Shown: positions 34,460 to 45,672 of the stretch, piece by piece
How positions within the stretch are numbered: position 1 is the stretch's first letter
How the letters are laid out: each line of letters opens with the position of its first letter
Origin: Xanthomonas bonasiae
GTDB taxonomy: Bacteria > Pseudomonadota > Gammaproteobacteria > Xanthomonadales > Xanthomonadaceae
Assembly: GCF_017163705.1 (NCBI RefSeq)
Contig: NZ_JAFIWB010000006.1
Coordinates: 140,142-204,141, forward strand
Length of the DNA: 64,000 nt
Direction: 5' to 3'
The notes under the pieces: model-generated
Told to the model about the DNA's origin: nothing
Database searches by the model: none
Seen by the model: only the letters and a program-made list of their open reading frames with translations
Program-made: the position numbers and the translations under genes

Positions 34460-34914
34460 CACGCGCGACGCCCGCCCATCAGCTCGAGGAAGCGGCGCCG
34501 CGCCAGCGGCAGCAGCGCTTGCAGTTGCGCGTGATCCAGTTCGCGCCGATAGCCGCCATCGAGCAGCACGCGGCCCGGTCCCGCAGAGAAGTCCTGGCGC
34601 TTGCCGCCGTCCAGGAAGCGCAGCCATGGCTCGCCCTGCAACGCGGCGGCGCCCGGGTCGCGCCGCCGCGCCGCGCGGCGCAGCAGTTCCGACACCGCGG
34701 CCACTTGCGCCGGCGCGGCGCCGGTGGCGAGCGCTGCATCGAACTGGCGCTGCCAGCGGCGCCGCCGCGCGCGCCGCCAGGCCCACAGGCCGAGCGCGAT
34801 GCCCAGCGCCAACACCACCGCTGCGCCAAGCAGCAACCAGCCTGGCGCCGGCGGCCACCACGGCGGCGCCGGCGGCAGATGCACGTCGCGCAGCGGCAGT
34901 TGTTGCGGCGTCAT
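34459..34914 (-). CDS. DUF4381 membrane protein
   Basis: The 151-residue protein has one hydrophobic helix (about 24-45) preceded by the Pro/Trp-rich segment LPPAPPWWPPAPGWLLLG, typical of DUF4381, and a cytoplasmic helical C-terminal half. It sits between DUF58 and batA in the moxR-bat operon and overlaps both neighbours by a few bases. Its function is unknown; constant presence in these operons suggests a structural part of the BatA/BatB membrane assembly. Confidence 0.85.
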   Translation of the reverse strand: MTPQQLPLRDVHLPPAPPWWPPAPGWLLLGAAVVLALGIALGLWAWRRARRRRWQRQFDAALATGAAPAQVAAVSELLRRAARRRDPGAAALQGEPWLRFLDGGKRQDFSAGPGRVLLDGGYRRELDHAQLQALLPLARRRFLELMGGRRA

Positions 34915-35855
34915 CGCGGCGCGCTCCCGCCGGGCACCGGCAGCAGCCAGGATTCGCTGGCCGCGTCGCTGCGCAGCACGCGCACCTGCACGCCGCGGCC
35001 GGGCAGTTCGGCCGCCAGGGTTTCCAGCGGCGCGACGAATTGTTCGTGCCAGCGCTGTTGCGCGCTGGCCGCCTGCAAATCGATTTCCACCCGACGGCCG
35101 CCGGCCCAGAACGGCAGCGCCGCCCGCGGCGGCTGCAGTTCCAGCGCGTCGGCCAACAGCAGCAGCACCACGTCGTTGTGCAGCGCCAGCCCGGCCCAGC
35201 GCGACGCAGGAATCGCATTCGCGCTGGCCGGATCGGCCAGCACCACCAGCCGCGAGCCCGGCCGCAGCAGCTTGGCCGCGTGTTCCAGCGCCACGCCGAG
35301 GCCGGCATCGTCCTGCGGCGGCTGCGCGTACCAGCGCGCCAGCGCGTCGAGTACGCGCAAGGCGCCGCGCGGCCCGGCCGCCGGCGGTACCGGCGCCTCG
35401 CTGCGACTGCCGCGCAAGGCGGCCAGGCGGTCGCCCTGGCGCTGTGCGGTCCACGCCGCCACCGCCCCCGCACGCGCCGCCTGCACCGACTTGAAGCGCA
35501 CGCGGGTGCCGAAATACAGCGTCGGCGCGGTATCGGCCACGATCAGGCTGAGCCGCTCGCGCTCGGCCTGGAACAGCTTGGTATGGGTGCGCCCGCTGCG
35601 CGCGGTGAGCCGCCAGTCGATGTGGCGTACATCGTCGCCGGCCACGTATTCGCGCGACTCGGCGTACTCCATGCCGCGACCGCGCAGCGCCGCCGGCGCA
35701 CTGCCGCTGAGGCCATGGCGGCCGCGCCGCGGCGGCGGCACCCGCGCCACCGTCGCGCGCAGCGCCACCAGCTCGGCCAGGGTCGGCCGCACGCCGTCCG
35801 CGCCGGTCGCGGCGTCGGCGCGTGGCGTCTGCGGAGGCATCACCTGCACCGCCAT
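34911..35855 (-). CDS. DUF58 protein of the moxR-bat operon
   Basis: The 314-residue protein has no clear membrane segment. The hallmark DUF58 segment YAESREYVAGDDVRHIDWR (about 64-82) and the following LTARSGRTHTKLF are present. DUF58 proteins are usually encoded beside MoxR AAA+ ATPases and often have a VWA-like fold in the second half. The gene overlaps DUF4381 by four bases and lies 107 bases downstream of the MoxR gene. It is thought to be a client or adaptor of MoxR; molecular function is not established. Confidence 0.88.
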   Translation of the reverse strand: MAVQVMPPQTPRADAATGADGVRPTLAELVALRATVARVPPPRRGRHGLSGSAPAALRGRGMEYAESREYVAGDDVRHIDWRLTARSGRTHTKLFQAERERLSLIVADTAPTLYFGTRVRFKSVQAARAGAVAAWTAQRQGDRLAALRGSRSEAPVPPAAGPRGALRVLDALARWYAQPPQDDAGLGVALEHAAKLLRPGSRLVVLADPASANAIPASRWAGLALHNDVVLLLLADALELQPPRAALPFWAGGRRVEIDLQAASAQQRWHEQFVAPLETLAAELPGRGVQVRVLRSDAASESWLLPVPGGSAPR

Positions 35856-35962
35856 CGTCGCTTACCTCGCCTGCGCCACGCTGCCGCGCGCTGGCCGCAC
35901 GGCGGCGCGGTGCACCGGCGTGCTGCGGCGCTGCGGCCGCCCGGATTGGCGCTGCCGCTCGC

Positions 35963-36982
35963 TCAAGGCGGCGGCACCTTGTCCAGCAGCGCGGCGACCA
36001 GACGATCGCCATCCCAGCCCTCGGCCGTGGCCTCGTAGCTGGGCAGCACGCGATGGCGCAACACGTCCGGCGCCACCGCACGTACGTCGTCCGGGGTGAC
36101 GAAATCGCGTCCCGCCAGCCAGGCACGTGCGCGCGCGCAGCGCTCCAGCGCGATCGAGCCGCGCGGGCTCGCGCCCCAGGCGATGCGCCGCGCCAGTGCC
36201 GGGTCGTAGCCGCTGGCATCGCGCGAGGCCAGCACCAGTTCGATCAGATAGCGCTCCAGCGGCGGCGCCATGTGCAGCGACAGCACCGCGCGCCGCGCGG
36301 CGAACACGTCGTCCAGCGGCATCCGCGGCGGCGGCGCCTCGCCATGGTCCAGGGTTTCGCGCGCACGCTCGCGCGCCAGGCGCAGGATCTCGGCCTCGGC
36401 GGCGGCCTCCGGATAGCCGATCCGCACGTGCATCAGGAACCGGTCCAGTTGCGCTTCCGGCAGCGGGAACGTGCCTTCCTGCTCGATCGGGTTCTGCGTG
36501 GCCATCACCAGGAACAGCTTCGGCAGCGCATAGGTATGCCGGCCGACGGTGACCTGGCGCTCGCCCATGGCTTCCAGCAACGCCGACTGCACCTTGGCCG
36601 GCGCGCGGTTGATCTCGTCGGCAAGCAGAATCGGATGGAAGATCGGCCCGGGCAGGAACTCGAAGCGGCTTTCCTGCGGACGCCACACCTCGGTGCCGGT
36701 CAGGTCGGCCGGCAACAGGTCCGGGGTGAACTGGACACGGGCGAAATCCGCTTCCAGCCGCGCTGCCAGCGCGCGGATCGCGGTGGTCTTGGCCAGGCCC
36801 GGCGCGCCTTCGACCAGCAGGTGGCCGTCGGCGAGCAGCGCGATCAGCAGGCGCTCCACCAACGCGGACTGGCCGACGATGGTTTCGGACAGGCCGTCGC
36901 GCAGGGCGAGGAACGCCGCATGCAGGCGCTGCTGCTCGGACGCGGCGGGAGTGGGATCGAAGCTGGAGGGCGTGGTGTTCAT
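35963..36982 (-). CDS. moxR: MoxR-family AAA+ ATPase
   Basis: The 339-residue cytoplasmic ATPase has Walker A GAPGLAKT (59-66), Walker B LLADEINRAPAKVQ and the MoxR-specific segments VTVGRHTYALPKLFLVMATQNPIEQEG and FLMHVRIGYP. MoxR proteins work as chaperones that insert cofactors or metals, or activate VWA-domain partners, using ATP. It leads the leftward operon with DUF58, DUF4381, batA, batB/C and batD. The ATG at 36982 was chosen; an in-frame ATG at 37000 would add six residues. Confidence 0.94.
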   Translation of the reverse strand: MNTTPSSFDPTPAASEQQRLHAAFLALRDGLSETIVGQSALVERLLIALLADGHLLVEGAPGLAKTTAIRALAARLEADFARVQFTPDLLPADLTGTEVWRPQESRFEFLPGPIFHPILLADEINRAPAKVQSALLEAMGERQVTVGRHTYALPKLFLVMATQNPIEQEGTFPLPEAQLDRFLMHVRIGYPEAAAEAEILRLARERARETLDHGEAPPPRMPLDDVFAARRAVLSLHMAPPLERYLIELVLASRDASGYDPALARRIAWGASPRGSIALERCARARAWLAGRDFVTPDDVRAVAPDVLRHRVLPSYEATAEGWDGDRLVAALLDKVPPP

Positions 36983-37079
36983 GTGCCGAGTTTGACCCAT
37001 CGGCGGTGAAATGGTTCTGCGTCCGGCGCAACAATCGGCCGCAAATTCAGATTTGCCTCATCCGCCGGCACAAACGACG

Positions 37080-37105
37080 ACGGGAGAAGCAGAGGCTTCT
37101 CCCGT
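37080..37105 (-). terminator. Hairpin after pilQ
   Basis: An 11-bp perfect stem ACGGGAGAAGC-AGAG-GCTTCTCCCGT lies 55 bases downstream of the pilQ stop, in the gap before moxR. On the minus strand a weak T-rich stretch (CGTCGTTTG) follows. It probably separates the pil and moxR-bat operons, which run in the same direction. Confidence 0.7.
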
Positions 37106-37160
37106 CTCGGGACCAGCGTGGTTGTTGGCAGGCGCGCCGTCTTTCGGCACGGCCGGCGCG

Positions 37161-39062
37161 TCAGCCGGCGGCAGGCGCGCGCTTGGCCACGCGCATCACC
37201 TTCGGGGTCACGAAGATCAGCAATTCGGCCTTGCTCTTGCTGCGGCCGCGCTTCTTGAACAGATTGCCCAGGAACGGGATATCGCCCAGGAACGGCACCT
37301 TGGAAATGCTGTTGCGGTCGGTGAACTCGTACACGCCGCCGATCACCACGGTCTGGCCGTCGTCCACCAGCACCGCGGTATTGACCTCGCGGCGATTGAT
37401 TTCCGGGATGGTGCCGTAGCCTTCGAGCACGCGGTACTGGTCGACCTCGTCTTTCTTCACGTTCATGTTCAGGAAAACGCGATTGTCGTCGGTGATGGTC
37501 GGGGTGACCTTCAGCTCCAGCACCACTTCCTTGAACTGCACGTTCGGCGTCGCCGCAGTCCCGGCGGTGCCGCCGGTAATGGTGACGTAGCCGATTTCCT
37601 TGCCCTGCTTGATCACGGCCTCGCGCTGATTGGAGGTGACGATACGCGGGTTGGAGATCACTTCGCCACGGCCCTCTTCCTGCAGCGCCGATAGCTCCAG
37701 ATCCAGGTTGAAGTTGGATCCGAGCAGCGTATAGGCCAGGCTAGGCAAGGTCGTCGCATTGGTGAAAGTGGTGCCGCCCAGATCGACGTTGAGCCCGCGG
37801 GTGGCCGCGGTGCCGCCGCCGGTCGCGCCGCTGCCGACGGTCGCGGTGTTGTCGCCGTAGGTATGGGTGCCGCCGATGCCGAACTTGGCGCCCAGGTCGC
37901 GGGCGAAGGTATCGGTGGCGATGACGATGCGTCCCTCGATCAGCACCTGGTCGACCGGACGGTCGATCACGTTGATCAGCTCGCGCATCTGCGCGATCTT
38001 CTTCGGGATGTCGCTGATCATCAGCGTGTTGGTGCGCTCGTCGGCGACGATGCGCCCGCGCGGCGACAGGAAGCCGTTGTCGGTCTGACCGCTGCCACCG
38101 CCACCGCCACCGCCGCCACCGCCGCCGCCACCGATCCCCTTGGCCTCGGTCAGCGCTTTGAAGATCGTGGTGGCGCTGTGGTAGTTGATCTGGATGTAGT
38201 CGGTGCTCAGGTCCTCGCGGTTCTCGATCGCGATCCGCGCGTCTTCCTTGTCCTGCTCGAACTTGGCCAGTTCCTGCTGCGGCGCGACCCAGACCACGGC
38301 GCCGTCGCGGCGCTTGTCCAGGCCCTTGGCGCGCAACACGATGTCCAGCGCCTGGTCCCACGGCACGTTGACCAGGCGCAGGGTGACGCTGCCCTGCACG
38401 GTGTCGGAGGCGACGATGTTGAGGTTGGATTCCTCGGCGATCAGCTGCAGCACGGTGCGCACCGGCACGTCCTGGAAGTTGAACGTCACCGGGCGGCCGC
38501 TGTAGCCGCGCGCGGCGACCTGCGCCGCCGCCTGGCTGACCGTGGCCGCGCTGACCGCGCCCACCGCCGGCGCGGAGGTCCGCGGCGAAATCTCCACCAC
38601 GTACTCGTTCCCCGACTGGTAAGCCAACGACTCGAAGGCGCCGTTGGTGCTCAACACCAGCTGCGCGCCACCGGCGTACGGCTTGGCGTCGATGCGCTGC
38701 ACCGGGGTGGCGAAATCGGTGACGTTGAGCGGACGCTGCAGTTCCGCCGGCAACGAGGCGTTGCCGACGTCGACCACCACGGTGTTGCCCTGGGTGCGCA
38801 GGTCGGGACTGGCGCCGGCGCCGCTGAAGTGCAGGATCAGCCGCCCCGCATCGCCGTCGCCGCGCTTGAAGTCGATCTTCGACACCGTGAGCTTGGCCGG
38901 TGCCTGCGCCGGTGCCTGCGCCGGACCCGCCGCAGGCGTTGCCGCCAGCGCCGTGCCCATCGCGGCCGAACTTCCCAGCAGCGCCGCCAACCCCAATGCG
39001 CGTAGCCGCACCGTCGCGTGGCGCCGGATGGGACGCAGGCTCAGGGCTTTGGAAAAAGTCAT
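37161..39062 (-). CDS. pilQ: Type IV pilus secretin PilQ
   Basis: The 633-residue protein has a signal peptide (about 1-38), an AMIN domain (about 55-160; VSKIDFKRGDGDAGRLILHF), N0/N1 secretin domains (about 190-330; VTFNFQDVPVRTVLQLIAEESNLNIVAS) and a C-terminal secretin barrel (VISNPRIVTSNQREAVIKQG, TAVLVDDGQTVVIGGVYEF, VPFLGDIPFLGNLFK). It forms the outer-membrane pore through which the pilus passes. A run of 13 glycines (DNA 38094-38132) sits in the loop of the N1-like domain. The ATG at 39062 has a preceding GGGG about 8 bases upstream; an ATG at 39086, overlapping the pilP stop, would add eight residues. It is the last gene of pilMNOPQ. Confidence 0.96.
   Translation of the reverse strand: MTFSKALSLRPIRRHATVRLRALGLAALLGSSAAMGTALAATPAAGPAQAPAQAPAKLTVSKIDFKRGDGDAGRLILHFSGAGASPDLRTQGNTVVVDVGNASLPAELQRPLNVTDFATPVQRIDAKPYAGGAQLVLSTNGAFESLAYQSGNEYVVEISPRTSAPAVGAVSAATVSQAAAQVAARGYSGRPVTFNFQDVPVRTVLQLIAEESNLNIVASDTVQGSVTLRLVNVPWDQALDIVLRAKGLDKRRDGAVVWVAPQQELAKFEQDKEDARIAIENREDLSTDYIQINYHSATTIFKALTEAKGIGGGGGGGGGGGGGSGQTDNGFLSPRGRIVADERTNTLMISDIPKKIAQMRELINVIDRPVDQVLIEGRIVIATDTFARDLGAKFGIGGTHTYGDNTATVGSGATGGGTAATRGLNVDLGGTTFTNATTLPSLAYTLLGSNFNLDLELSALQEEGRGEVISNPRIVTSNQREAVIKQGKEIGYVTITGGTAGTAATPNVQFKEVVLELKVTPTITDDNRVFLNMNVKKDEVDQYRVLEGYGTIPEINRREVNTAVLVDDGQTVVIGGVYEFTDRNSISKVPFLGDIPFLGNLFKKRGRSKSKAELLIFVTPKVMRVAKRAPAAG
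38094..38132 (-). repeat. Trinucleotide (GGY)13 tract in pilQ
   Basis: Thirteen consecutive glycine codons GGC/GGT encode a polyglycine stretch in PilQ. Repeats of this kind can change length by slippage; steps of three bases keep the frame. Confidence 0.9.
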
Positions 39063-39082
39063 CGTGCTATCCCCATAATCAA

Positions 39083-39622
39083 TCATTGATCGTCCAGCGC
39101 CACGGCGGCCGGACGTTCCAGCCAACCGCCAGCGCCATCCGGCACCAGTTCAATCAAATCGATGCGATCCTCGTGCACCCCGGTCACGCGGCCATCGCTC
39201 TGCCCCATGTAGATGCCGGGACGGACCCGATACGTCACCTTGTCCGGCGCCATCACCAGCGCCACCAGGCCCGCGCCGTTGCCCAGCGTGCCGACCATCT
39301 TCAGGCCGTCCAGCGGGAACTGCTCCAGCGGCTCCTTGCGCCGGTTCGGATCCGGGCGCAGCCCGTTGTTGCCGTCCGGACTCGTCCAGGCATCGCTGAA
39401 CGGATCGCGCAGGCCCTGCGCCGCATATTCGAAGGTCTCGAACTGCTGCATCACCGGCAGCGGCTCCAGCGGCTGCGCCGGCCGCGCGCGCACTTCCTTG
39501 ACCCAGTTCTCCAGGTTCGACGCCTCGCCCGGGCCACTGGTCACGCCACGGCCGCAACCGCCGAGCAGCGCCACCAGCGCCAGCCCCGCCAAGCACTCGA
39601 ATGCCCTGGTCCGCCGCTTCAT
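39083..39622 (-). CDS. pilP: Type IV pilus alignment lipoprotein PilP
   Basis: The 179-residue inner-membrane-anchored lipoprotein has lipobox LGGC with Cys23. The region QFETFEYAAQGLRDPFSD and the C-terminal beta domain (GTLGNGAGLVALVMAPDKVTYRV, then VHEDRIDLIELVPDG) match PilP. It connects the PilMNO inner-membrane complex to the PilQ secretin. The start overlaps the pilO stop by four bases, and its own stop overlaps the alternative pilQ start. Confidence 0.95.
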   Translation of the reverse strand: MKRRTRAFECLAGLALVALLGGCGRGVTSGPGEASNLENWVKEVRARPAQPLEPLPVMQQFETFEYAAQGLRDPFSDAWTSPDGNNGLRPDPNRRKEPLEQFPLDGLKMVGTLGNGAGLVALVMAPDKVTYRVRPGIYMGQSDGRVTGVHEDRIDLIELVPDGAGGWLERPAAVALDDQ

Positions 39623-40293
39623 GCGCCACCGCCTTGCTTGGAACCCTTCTTCGCCGCAGCCGCCGCCTTTTCCTGGTCCGCCATCTCCTTGTCGTCCAGA
39701 TAGCGGTAGGTCTTGACCGTGCCGGACAGCTCCAGTTCGCCGCGCGTGGTGATGCCGGCCTTCTTGTCCTTGGGCTTCAAATTGATGTCGTGCATGGTCA
39801 GGATCACCACCCGCGGCAGCGACGCCACGCCGCTGACGAAGGCACCGAACTGGTGGTAGCTGCCGACCATGCGCAGCGCGATCGGCTTCTCCGCGTAGAA
39901 CTCCTTCGGCGACTCCGGGCCCGGCTGGAACAGTTCGTTGGCCAGGCCGCTGGACAACGCGGTCTGCGAGATGTCGATGATCAGGTCCGGCATCTCGGTC
40001 TTGCTCGGCAGCTGCCGCAGCATCTGTTGCAGCACCTGCTCCATCTGCGCCAGCTGCTGCTTCAGTGGCTGCAGATTGACCGCTCGGCTCTGCTCCTTCT
40101 CGAACGAAGCGCGCAGCTCGGTTTCCTTCTGCTCCAGCGTTCCCAGCTCGTCGCGCTTGTCGCTGAGCAGCAGGAACCAGGACAGGATCAGGATGAACAG
40201 CGTAACCAGCACGCAGAAGCCGATCTTGGCCTGCTGCGGCCAGTTGCCGAGATTGTTGAAGTCCAGGTCTTTTACGTTGAATTTCTTGCTCAT
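39619..40293 (-). CDS. pilO: Type IV pilus inner-membrane protein PilO
   Basis: The 224-residue protein has one membrane helix (about 24-44; KIGFCVLVTLFILILSWFLL), a periplasmic coiled coil (about 50-100) and a ferredoxin-like C-terminal domain (about 115-205). It forms a heterodimer with PilN that aligns the pilus machinery. It overlaps pilN and pilP by four bases each. The segment RMVGSYHQFGAFVSGVASLPRVV is typical for the family. Confidence 0.95.
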   Translation of the reverse strand: MSKKFNVKDLDFNNLGNWPQQAKIGFCVLVTLFILILSWFLLLSDKRDELGTLEQKETELRASFEKEQSRAVNLQPLKQQLAQMEQVLQQMLRQLPSKTEMPDLIIDISQTALSSGLANELFQPGPESPKEFYAEKPIALRMVGSYHQFGAFVSGVASLPRVVILTMHDINLKPKDKKAGITTRGELELSGTVKTYRYLDDKEMADQEKAAAAAKKGSKQGGGA

Positions 40294-41047
40294 GACGCCG
40301 GTCCCTGTTGCGCTGGCGTGGCCGCTGGCGTCGCCGGCGCGGCGGCCGGCGGCGGCGCAGGTGCAGTCGGTGCAGTCGGCGCGGCAGGCGCGGGAACGGC
40401 AGCGGGTGCCGGCGCGGCGGCGGCGCCCGGAACCGGGGCTGCGGCAGGTGCGCCCGTCGCCGCGTCCGAACCATCGCCCGGCACCGGCAGCTTGACCTTG
40501 AGGGTGAACACGTAGGGCAAGGCCTTGGCGTCGACGATCGGCCCCTTGACCTCCTTGTCCTGCGCCTTGGCCTCGATCACCGACAGCTCCGGATTGGTCA
40601 TCCAGCCCGAGCCCTCGAGGTTGCGCATGTAGGCGCTGACCCGCGCATTGGATTGCGAGCGCCCTTCCAGCGTCAGGATGTCGCCTTCCTGCTTGACTGC
40701 GGTCAGCACCACGCCGTCGGGGATCGTGCGCACCAGCGAATCGAACAGGTGCACCATCTGCGAGCGCTTGGCCTGCAGTTCCTCGATGACCCGCTTGCGC
40801 GCCAGCAGTCGCCGCTTCTGCTCGTCGAGCTTGTCGATTTCCTTGTTCTGCGCCTTGACCTTGTCGATCTCGGTCTGCAGGTAGGCATTGCGCTCGTTCT
40901 GCCCGGTGATCTGGCGGTCGTAGTAGAACCAGATCAGCAGCGCCAGCAGCACGCCGGCCAGCGCAGCGAAGCCCAGCATCGAGTAGAACTCACGCTCGCG
41001 CTGCTTGCGCCGCTCCGCCCGCCAGGGCAGCAGATTGATTTTTGCCA

Positions 41048-41048
<1 letters not shown>
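40290..41048 (-). CDS. pilN: Type IV pilus inner-membrane protein PilN
   Basis: The 252-residue protein opens with the cytoplasmic motif AKINLLPWRAERRKQRE, which docks to PilM. A membrane helix (about 27-45), a coiled coil (about 50-95) and a periplasmic domain (about 100-195) follow. The C-terminus (about 200-252) is an Ala/Pro-rich low-complexity tail, longer than in Pseudomonas PilN (about 198). The start overlaps the pilM stop by one base. Confidence 0.95.
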
Positions 41049-42205
<1,157 letters not shown>

Positions 42206-42323
42206 TTACGTCACAACGCATCCCGTGGCAGCAAACCCGTCGCATCCCCGGAATCGGCCCCAGCCTTTCCCCGGCGTACTCTATACTCTGCGCCCAAGAA
42301 ATCTGCAATCGGAATCTCTCTCG

Positions 42324-44759
42324 ATGCCCCGTTTTCGTCGTTGGCTGCGCTGGGCGCTGGTCACGTTCGTCGTTCTCGCCCTGATCGGAGCCGCCGCCGC
42401 CGGCGGTCTGTATTACGTCGTTTCCTCCAAGCTTCCCGACGTGCAGACGCTGCGTCAGGTGGAGCTGCAGGAGCCCATGTACGTGTATGCCAGCGACGGC
42501 AAGCTGATGGCCCTGTTCGGCGAGACCCGGCGCTATCCGATCACCATGAAGGACGTGCCGGAGCGGCTGAAGCAGGCGTTCCTGGCCACCGAGGACGCGC
42601 GCTTCTACCAGCACGGCGGGGTCGACTACAAAGGCATCGCCCGCGCCGTGTGGCTGCTGGCCACGACCAACGACAAGCGCGTGCCGGGCGGCTCGACCAT
42701 CACCCAGCAGGTCGCCCGCCAGTTCTTCCTGAGCTCCGAATACAGCTATACCCGCAAGCTGGCCGAGATCCTGCTGGCCCGCAAGATCGAGGCCGAACTG
42801 AGCAAGGACGAGATCTTCGAGCTGTACCTCAACAAGAGCTTCTTCGGCAACCGCGCCTACGGCATCGCCGCCGCGGCCGAGTACTACTACGGCAAGAAGC
42901 TCAACGAACTGAGCCTGGACGAGATGGCCTCGCTGTCCAGCATCCCCAAGTTCCCGTCCAGCGGCAACCCGATCAGCAATCCCGAGCGCGCCAAGCAGCG
43001 CCGCGACAACTACGTGCTCAGCCGCATGGCCGCGCTGGGCTTCGTCACCCAGGCCGAGGCCGACGCCGCCAAGGCGGTGCCGATGCACGCGACCCCGCAC
43101 GAGCGCCCGGTCGAGGTCGAATCGCCCTACGTGGCCGAGCTGGTGCGCCAGGAGATGATCGCGCGCTTCGGCGGCGACGTGCTCGACAAGGGCTACCACG
43201 TCACCACCACCATCGACACCGAGCTGCAGACCGCGGCCAACCATGCGGTGCGCCAGGGCCTGGTGATCTACGACCGCCGCCATGGCTGGAACGGCGTGGA
43301 GAAGCATTTCGACGTCGCCGCCGATGCCGACGCGGCCGCGCTGGCCAGCCACCTGGCCGGGATCAATGCGCAGGGCGGCATGCTGCCGAGCATCGTCGCG
43401 GCCACCGGCAGCGACGGCAGCGCCACCGTGGTGCTGGCCAACAAGAGCGAACTGGTGCTGCCGGTCGCGTCCAGCCGCTGGACCGGGCGCAGCCCCGCCA
43501 CCCTGCTCAAGCGCGGCGACCTGGTGCGGATCCAGGCCGGCGACAAGCCGGGCGAGTGGGAAGTCACCCAGCTGCCACGCGGGCAGTCGGCGCTGGTGTC
43601 GCTGGACGCCAGCAACGGCGCGCTGCGCGCCCTGGTCGGCGGCTTCAGCTATGCCGGCAACAAGTTCAACCGCGCCACCCAGGCGCGGCGCCAGCCGGGT
43701 TCCAGCTTCAAGCCGTTCCTGTACGCGGCCGCGTTCGAGAAGGGCTTCAACCCGGCCTCGATCGTGCTCGACGCGCCGGTGGTGTTCCGCGACCGCCGCG
43801 GCAAGACTTGGTCGCCGCAGAACGACGGCGGCGGCTTCCGCGGCCCGATGCGCTTGCGCGAAGCGCTGGTGCAGTCGCGCAACCTGGTCTCGGTACGCCT
43901 GCTCGACAGCATCGGCGTGGACTTCGCGCGCAAGTACATCAGCCAGTTCGGCTTCCAGGAGGCCGAGCTGCCGCCCAACCTGTCGATGTCGCTGGGCACC
44001 GCGTCGCTGACCCCGCTGTCGGTGGCGCGCGGCTATGCGGTGTTCGTCAACGGCGGCTCGCGGGTGGATACCTGGATCATCGACAAGGTCACCGACCGCG
44101 ACGGCAACGTGCTGTTCCAGGAGCACCCGCCCACCGCCTGCCGCAGCTGCGGCAGCGTCGGCGGCAGCGCCACCCCGGCCAGCCAGGTCGTCGACGGCTT
44201 CAACTTCGGCAGCGCCGCGCCGCCACCGCCGCCCAAGCCCGCGGCCACCGCCGCCGCCACTCCGACCCCGGCCGACACCGCGCCGGCGACCGACCCCGAC
44301 GCCAAGGTGGCGCCGCGCGCGATCGACGAGCGCACCGCCTACCAGCTGGTCTCGATGATGCGCGACGTGGTCCAGCGTGGCACCGGCACTGCGGCCAAGG
44401 TCCTGGGCCGCGCGGACGTCGGCGGCAAGACCGGCTCCACCAACGACCATCGCGATGCCTGGTTCTCCGGCTTCGGCGGCCCCTACGTGACCACCGTGTG
44501 GGTCGGCCGCGACGACTTCCGTTCGCTCGGCTACCGCGAGTACGGCGGCAAGGCGGCGCTGCCGATCTGGATCGAGTACATGCGCGTGGCGCTGAAGGAC
44601 AAGCCGATCGCCAGCAACGACCCGCCGGCCGGCATGGTCCAGGCCACGCTCAACGGCGCCACCGAGTGGGTCAAGGTCGAGGACATGGATCGCATCCAGG
44701 AGTTCGACTACGGCCTGCAGGACCAGAAGACCGACGACGCCGCGTTCGATATTTTCTGA
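42324..44759 (+). CDS. ponA: Penicillin-binding protein 1A (bifunctional transglycosylase/transpeptidase)
   Basis: The 811-residue inner-membrane protein has one N-terminal membrane helix (about 10-33), a GT51 transglycosylase domain (about 55-230; catalytic Glu in [15 protein letters not shown], and [13 protein letters not shown]), an OB-like insertion and a C-terminal transpeptidase domain with SSFK (in [10 protein letters not shown]), SRN ([12 protein letters not shown]) and KTGS ([14 protein letters not shown]). It polymerises and cross-links peptidoglycan. A Pro/Ala-rich insertion with a CRSC pair (about residues 605-660) lies before the KTGS box. It is divergent from pilM, as in Pseudomonas and other Xanthomonadaceae. 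The start has weak Shine-Dalgarno support (GGAA about 10 bases upstream). Confidence 0.96.
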   Translation: MPRFRRWLRWALVTFVVLALIGAAAAGGLYYVVSSKLPDVQTLRQVELQEPMYVYASDGKLMALFGETRRYPITMKDVPERLKQAFLATEDARFYQHGGVDYKGIARAVWLLATTNDKRVPGGSTITQQVARQFFLSSEYSYTRKLAEILLARKIEAELSKDEIFELYLNKSFFGNRAYGIAAAAEYYYGKKLNELSLDEMASLSSIPKFPSSGNPISNPERAKQRRDNYVLSRMAALGFVTQAEADAAKAVPMHATPHERPVEVESPYVAELVRQEMIARFGGDVLDKGYHVTTTIDTELQTAANHAVRQGLVIYDRRHGWNGVEKHFDVAADADAAALASHLAGINAQGGMLPSIVAATGSDGSATVVLANKSELVLPVASSRWTGRSPATLLKRGDLVRIQAGDKPGEWEVTQLPRGQSALVSLDASNGALRALVGGFSYAGNKFNRATQARRQPGSSFKPFLYAAAFEKGFNPASIVLDAPVVFRDRRGKTWSPQNDGGGFRGPMRLREALVQSRNLVSVRLLDSIGVDFARKYISQFGFQEAELPPNLSMSLGTASLTPLSVARGYAVFVNGGSRVDTWIIDKVTDRDGNVLFQEHPPTACRSCGSVGGSATPASQVVDGFNFGSAAPPPPPKPAATAAATPTPADTAPATDPDAKVAPRAIDERTAYQLVSMMRDVVQRGTGTAAKVLGRADVGGKTGSTNDHRDAWFSGFGGPYVTTVWVGRDDFRSLGYREYGGKAALPIWIEYMRVALKDKPIASNDPPAGMVQATLNGATEWVKVEDMDRIQEFDYGLQDQKTDDAAFDIF

Positions 44760-44768
44760 GGCGCGCGG

Positions 44769-44797
44769 GACTCGGGACCGGGGACTCGGGACTCGGC
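44769..44797. repeat. Degenerate GACTCGG heptamer array
   Basis: Imperfect copies of the heptamer GACTCGG are found just after ponA, in the 208-base gap that otherwise holds no gene. It is related to the perfect array at 52497-52545. Confidence 0.65.
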
Positions 44798-44967
44798 GGG
44801 TCCCGCTGCCGAGGCGGCGCTGGCTGGCGGGATCGCCACGGGGCGGATGCCGCGTCGCCGCGGCCGGTCGAGCGGACTGCAGCGGCTGTCCAGCGCGTCA
44901 ACCGCGCCGCATGCCGATGTCACCGCGCTGTTGTACAGTCGGGGCAGGCTTTCAGGGAGGCGGCCCC

Positions 44968-45615
44968 ATGCACCACGCTCGGCAACATGCCCAGACCCGC
45001 ACGCACGAACGCCGCCGCCGGCTGGCCCACGAAGCCGCCCGGCTGATGGCCGAAGGCGGCATCCGCGACTTCCACCAGGCCAAGCTGAAGGCCGCCGAGC
45101 GGCTCGGCATCCACGACGACGCCTCGCTGCCGCGCAACCGCGAGATCGAGGATGCGCTGCGCGAGTACCAGCGCCTGTTCGCCGGACCCGACCACGCCGG
45201 CGGCCTGCGCCTGCGCCGCGAGGCCGCGTTGCGCGCGATGGACTTCCTGCATGGCTTCGCCCCGCGCCTGGTCGGCCCGGTGCACGACGGCACCGCCGAT
45301 GCCAACAGCCCGGTGCAACTGCACCTGCACAGCGACGACGCCGACGCGGTGGCGCGCTTCCTCGAAGAACACCGGATCCCGGCCGAATCGCGCACGCGCC
45401 GGCTGCGCCTGGACCGCGAACGCAGCGAGGACTTCCCGGTGTGGCTGTTCGCCGCCGAGGAACTGACCTTCGACCTGACCGTGCTGCCCTACGATGCGCT
45501 GCGCCAGGCGCCGCTGTCGCAGGTGGACGAGAAGCCGATGCGGCGCGCCTCAGAAAGCCAGCTGCGGCAGCTGCTGACCGAACAGGACATCGCCGACTAC
45601 CAGCAGCGCCGCTGA
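44968..45615 (+). CDS. Conserved hypothetical protein, nucleotidyltransferase-like annotation uncertain
   Basis: The 215-residue soluble protein has an N-terminal helical region, RRLAHEAARLMAEGGIRDFHQAKLKAAERLG, shared by a family often found in Pseudomonas and Xanthomonas relatives. The C-terminal region (VQLHLHSDDADAVARFLEEH, then LTFDLTVLPYDALRQAPLSQVDEKPMRRA) resembles a small nucleotidyltransferase-like fold, but the usual catalytic GSxxx(D/E)xD signature is not visible, so enzymatic activity is doubtful. A good ribosome site (GGGAGG, 7 bases upstream) supports the ATG at 44968 over 44911. It is followed 57 bases later by an unrelated DUF4375-like gene. Function unknown. Confidence 0.7.
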   Translation: MHHARQHAQTRTHERRRRLAHEAARLMAEGGIRDFHQAKLKAAERLGIHDDASLPRNREIEDALREYQRLFAGPDHAGGLRLRREAALRAMDFLHGFAPRLVGPVHDGTADANSPVQLHLHSDDADAVARFLEEHRIPAESRTRRLRLDRERSEDFPVWLFAAEELTFDLTVLPYDALRQAPLSQVDEKPMRRASESQLRQLLTEQDIADYQQRR

Positions 45616-45672
45616 GCGCCCGCGCGCGCCGCGCCCGGCGCACCGCTTCCTTTCCGCCAACGGACCCGCTGC

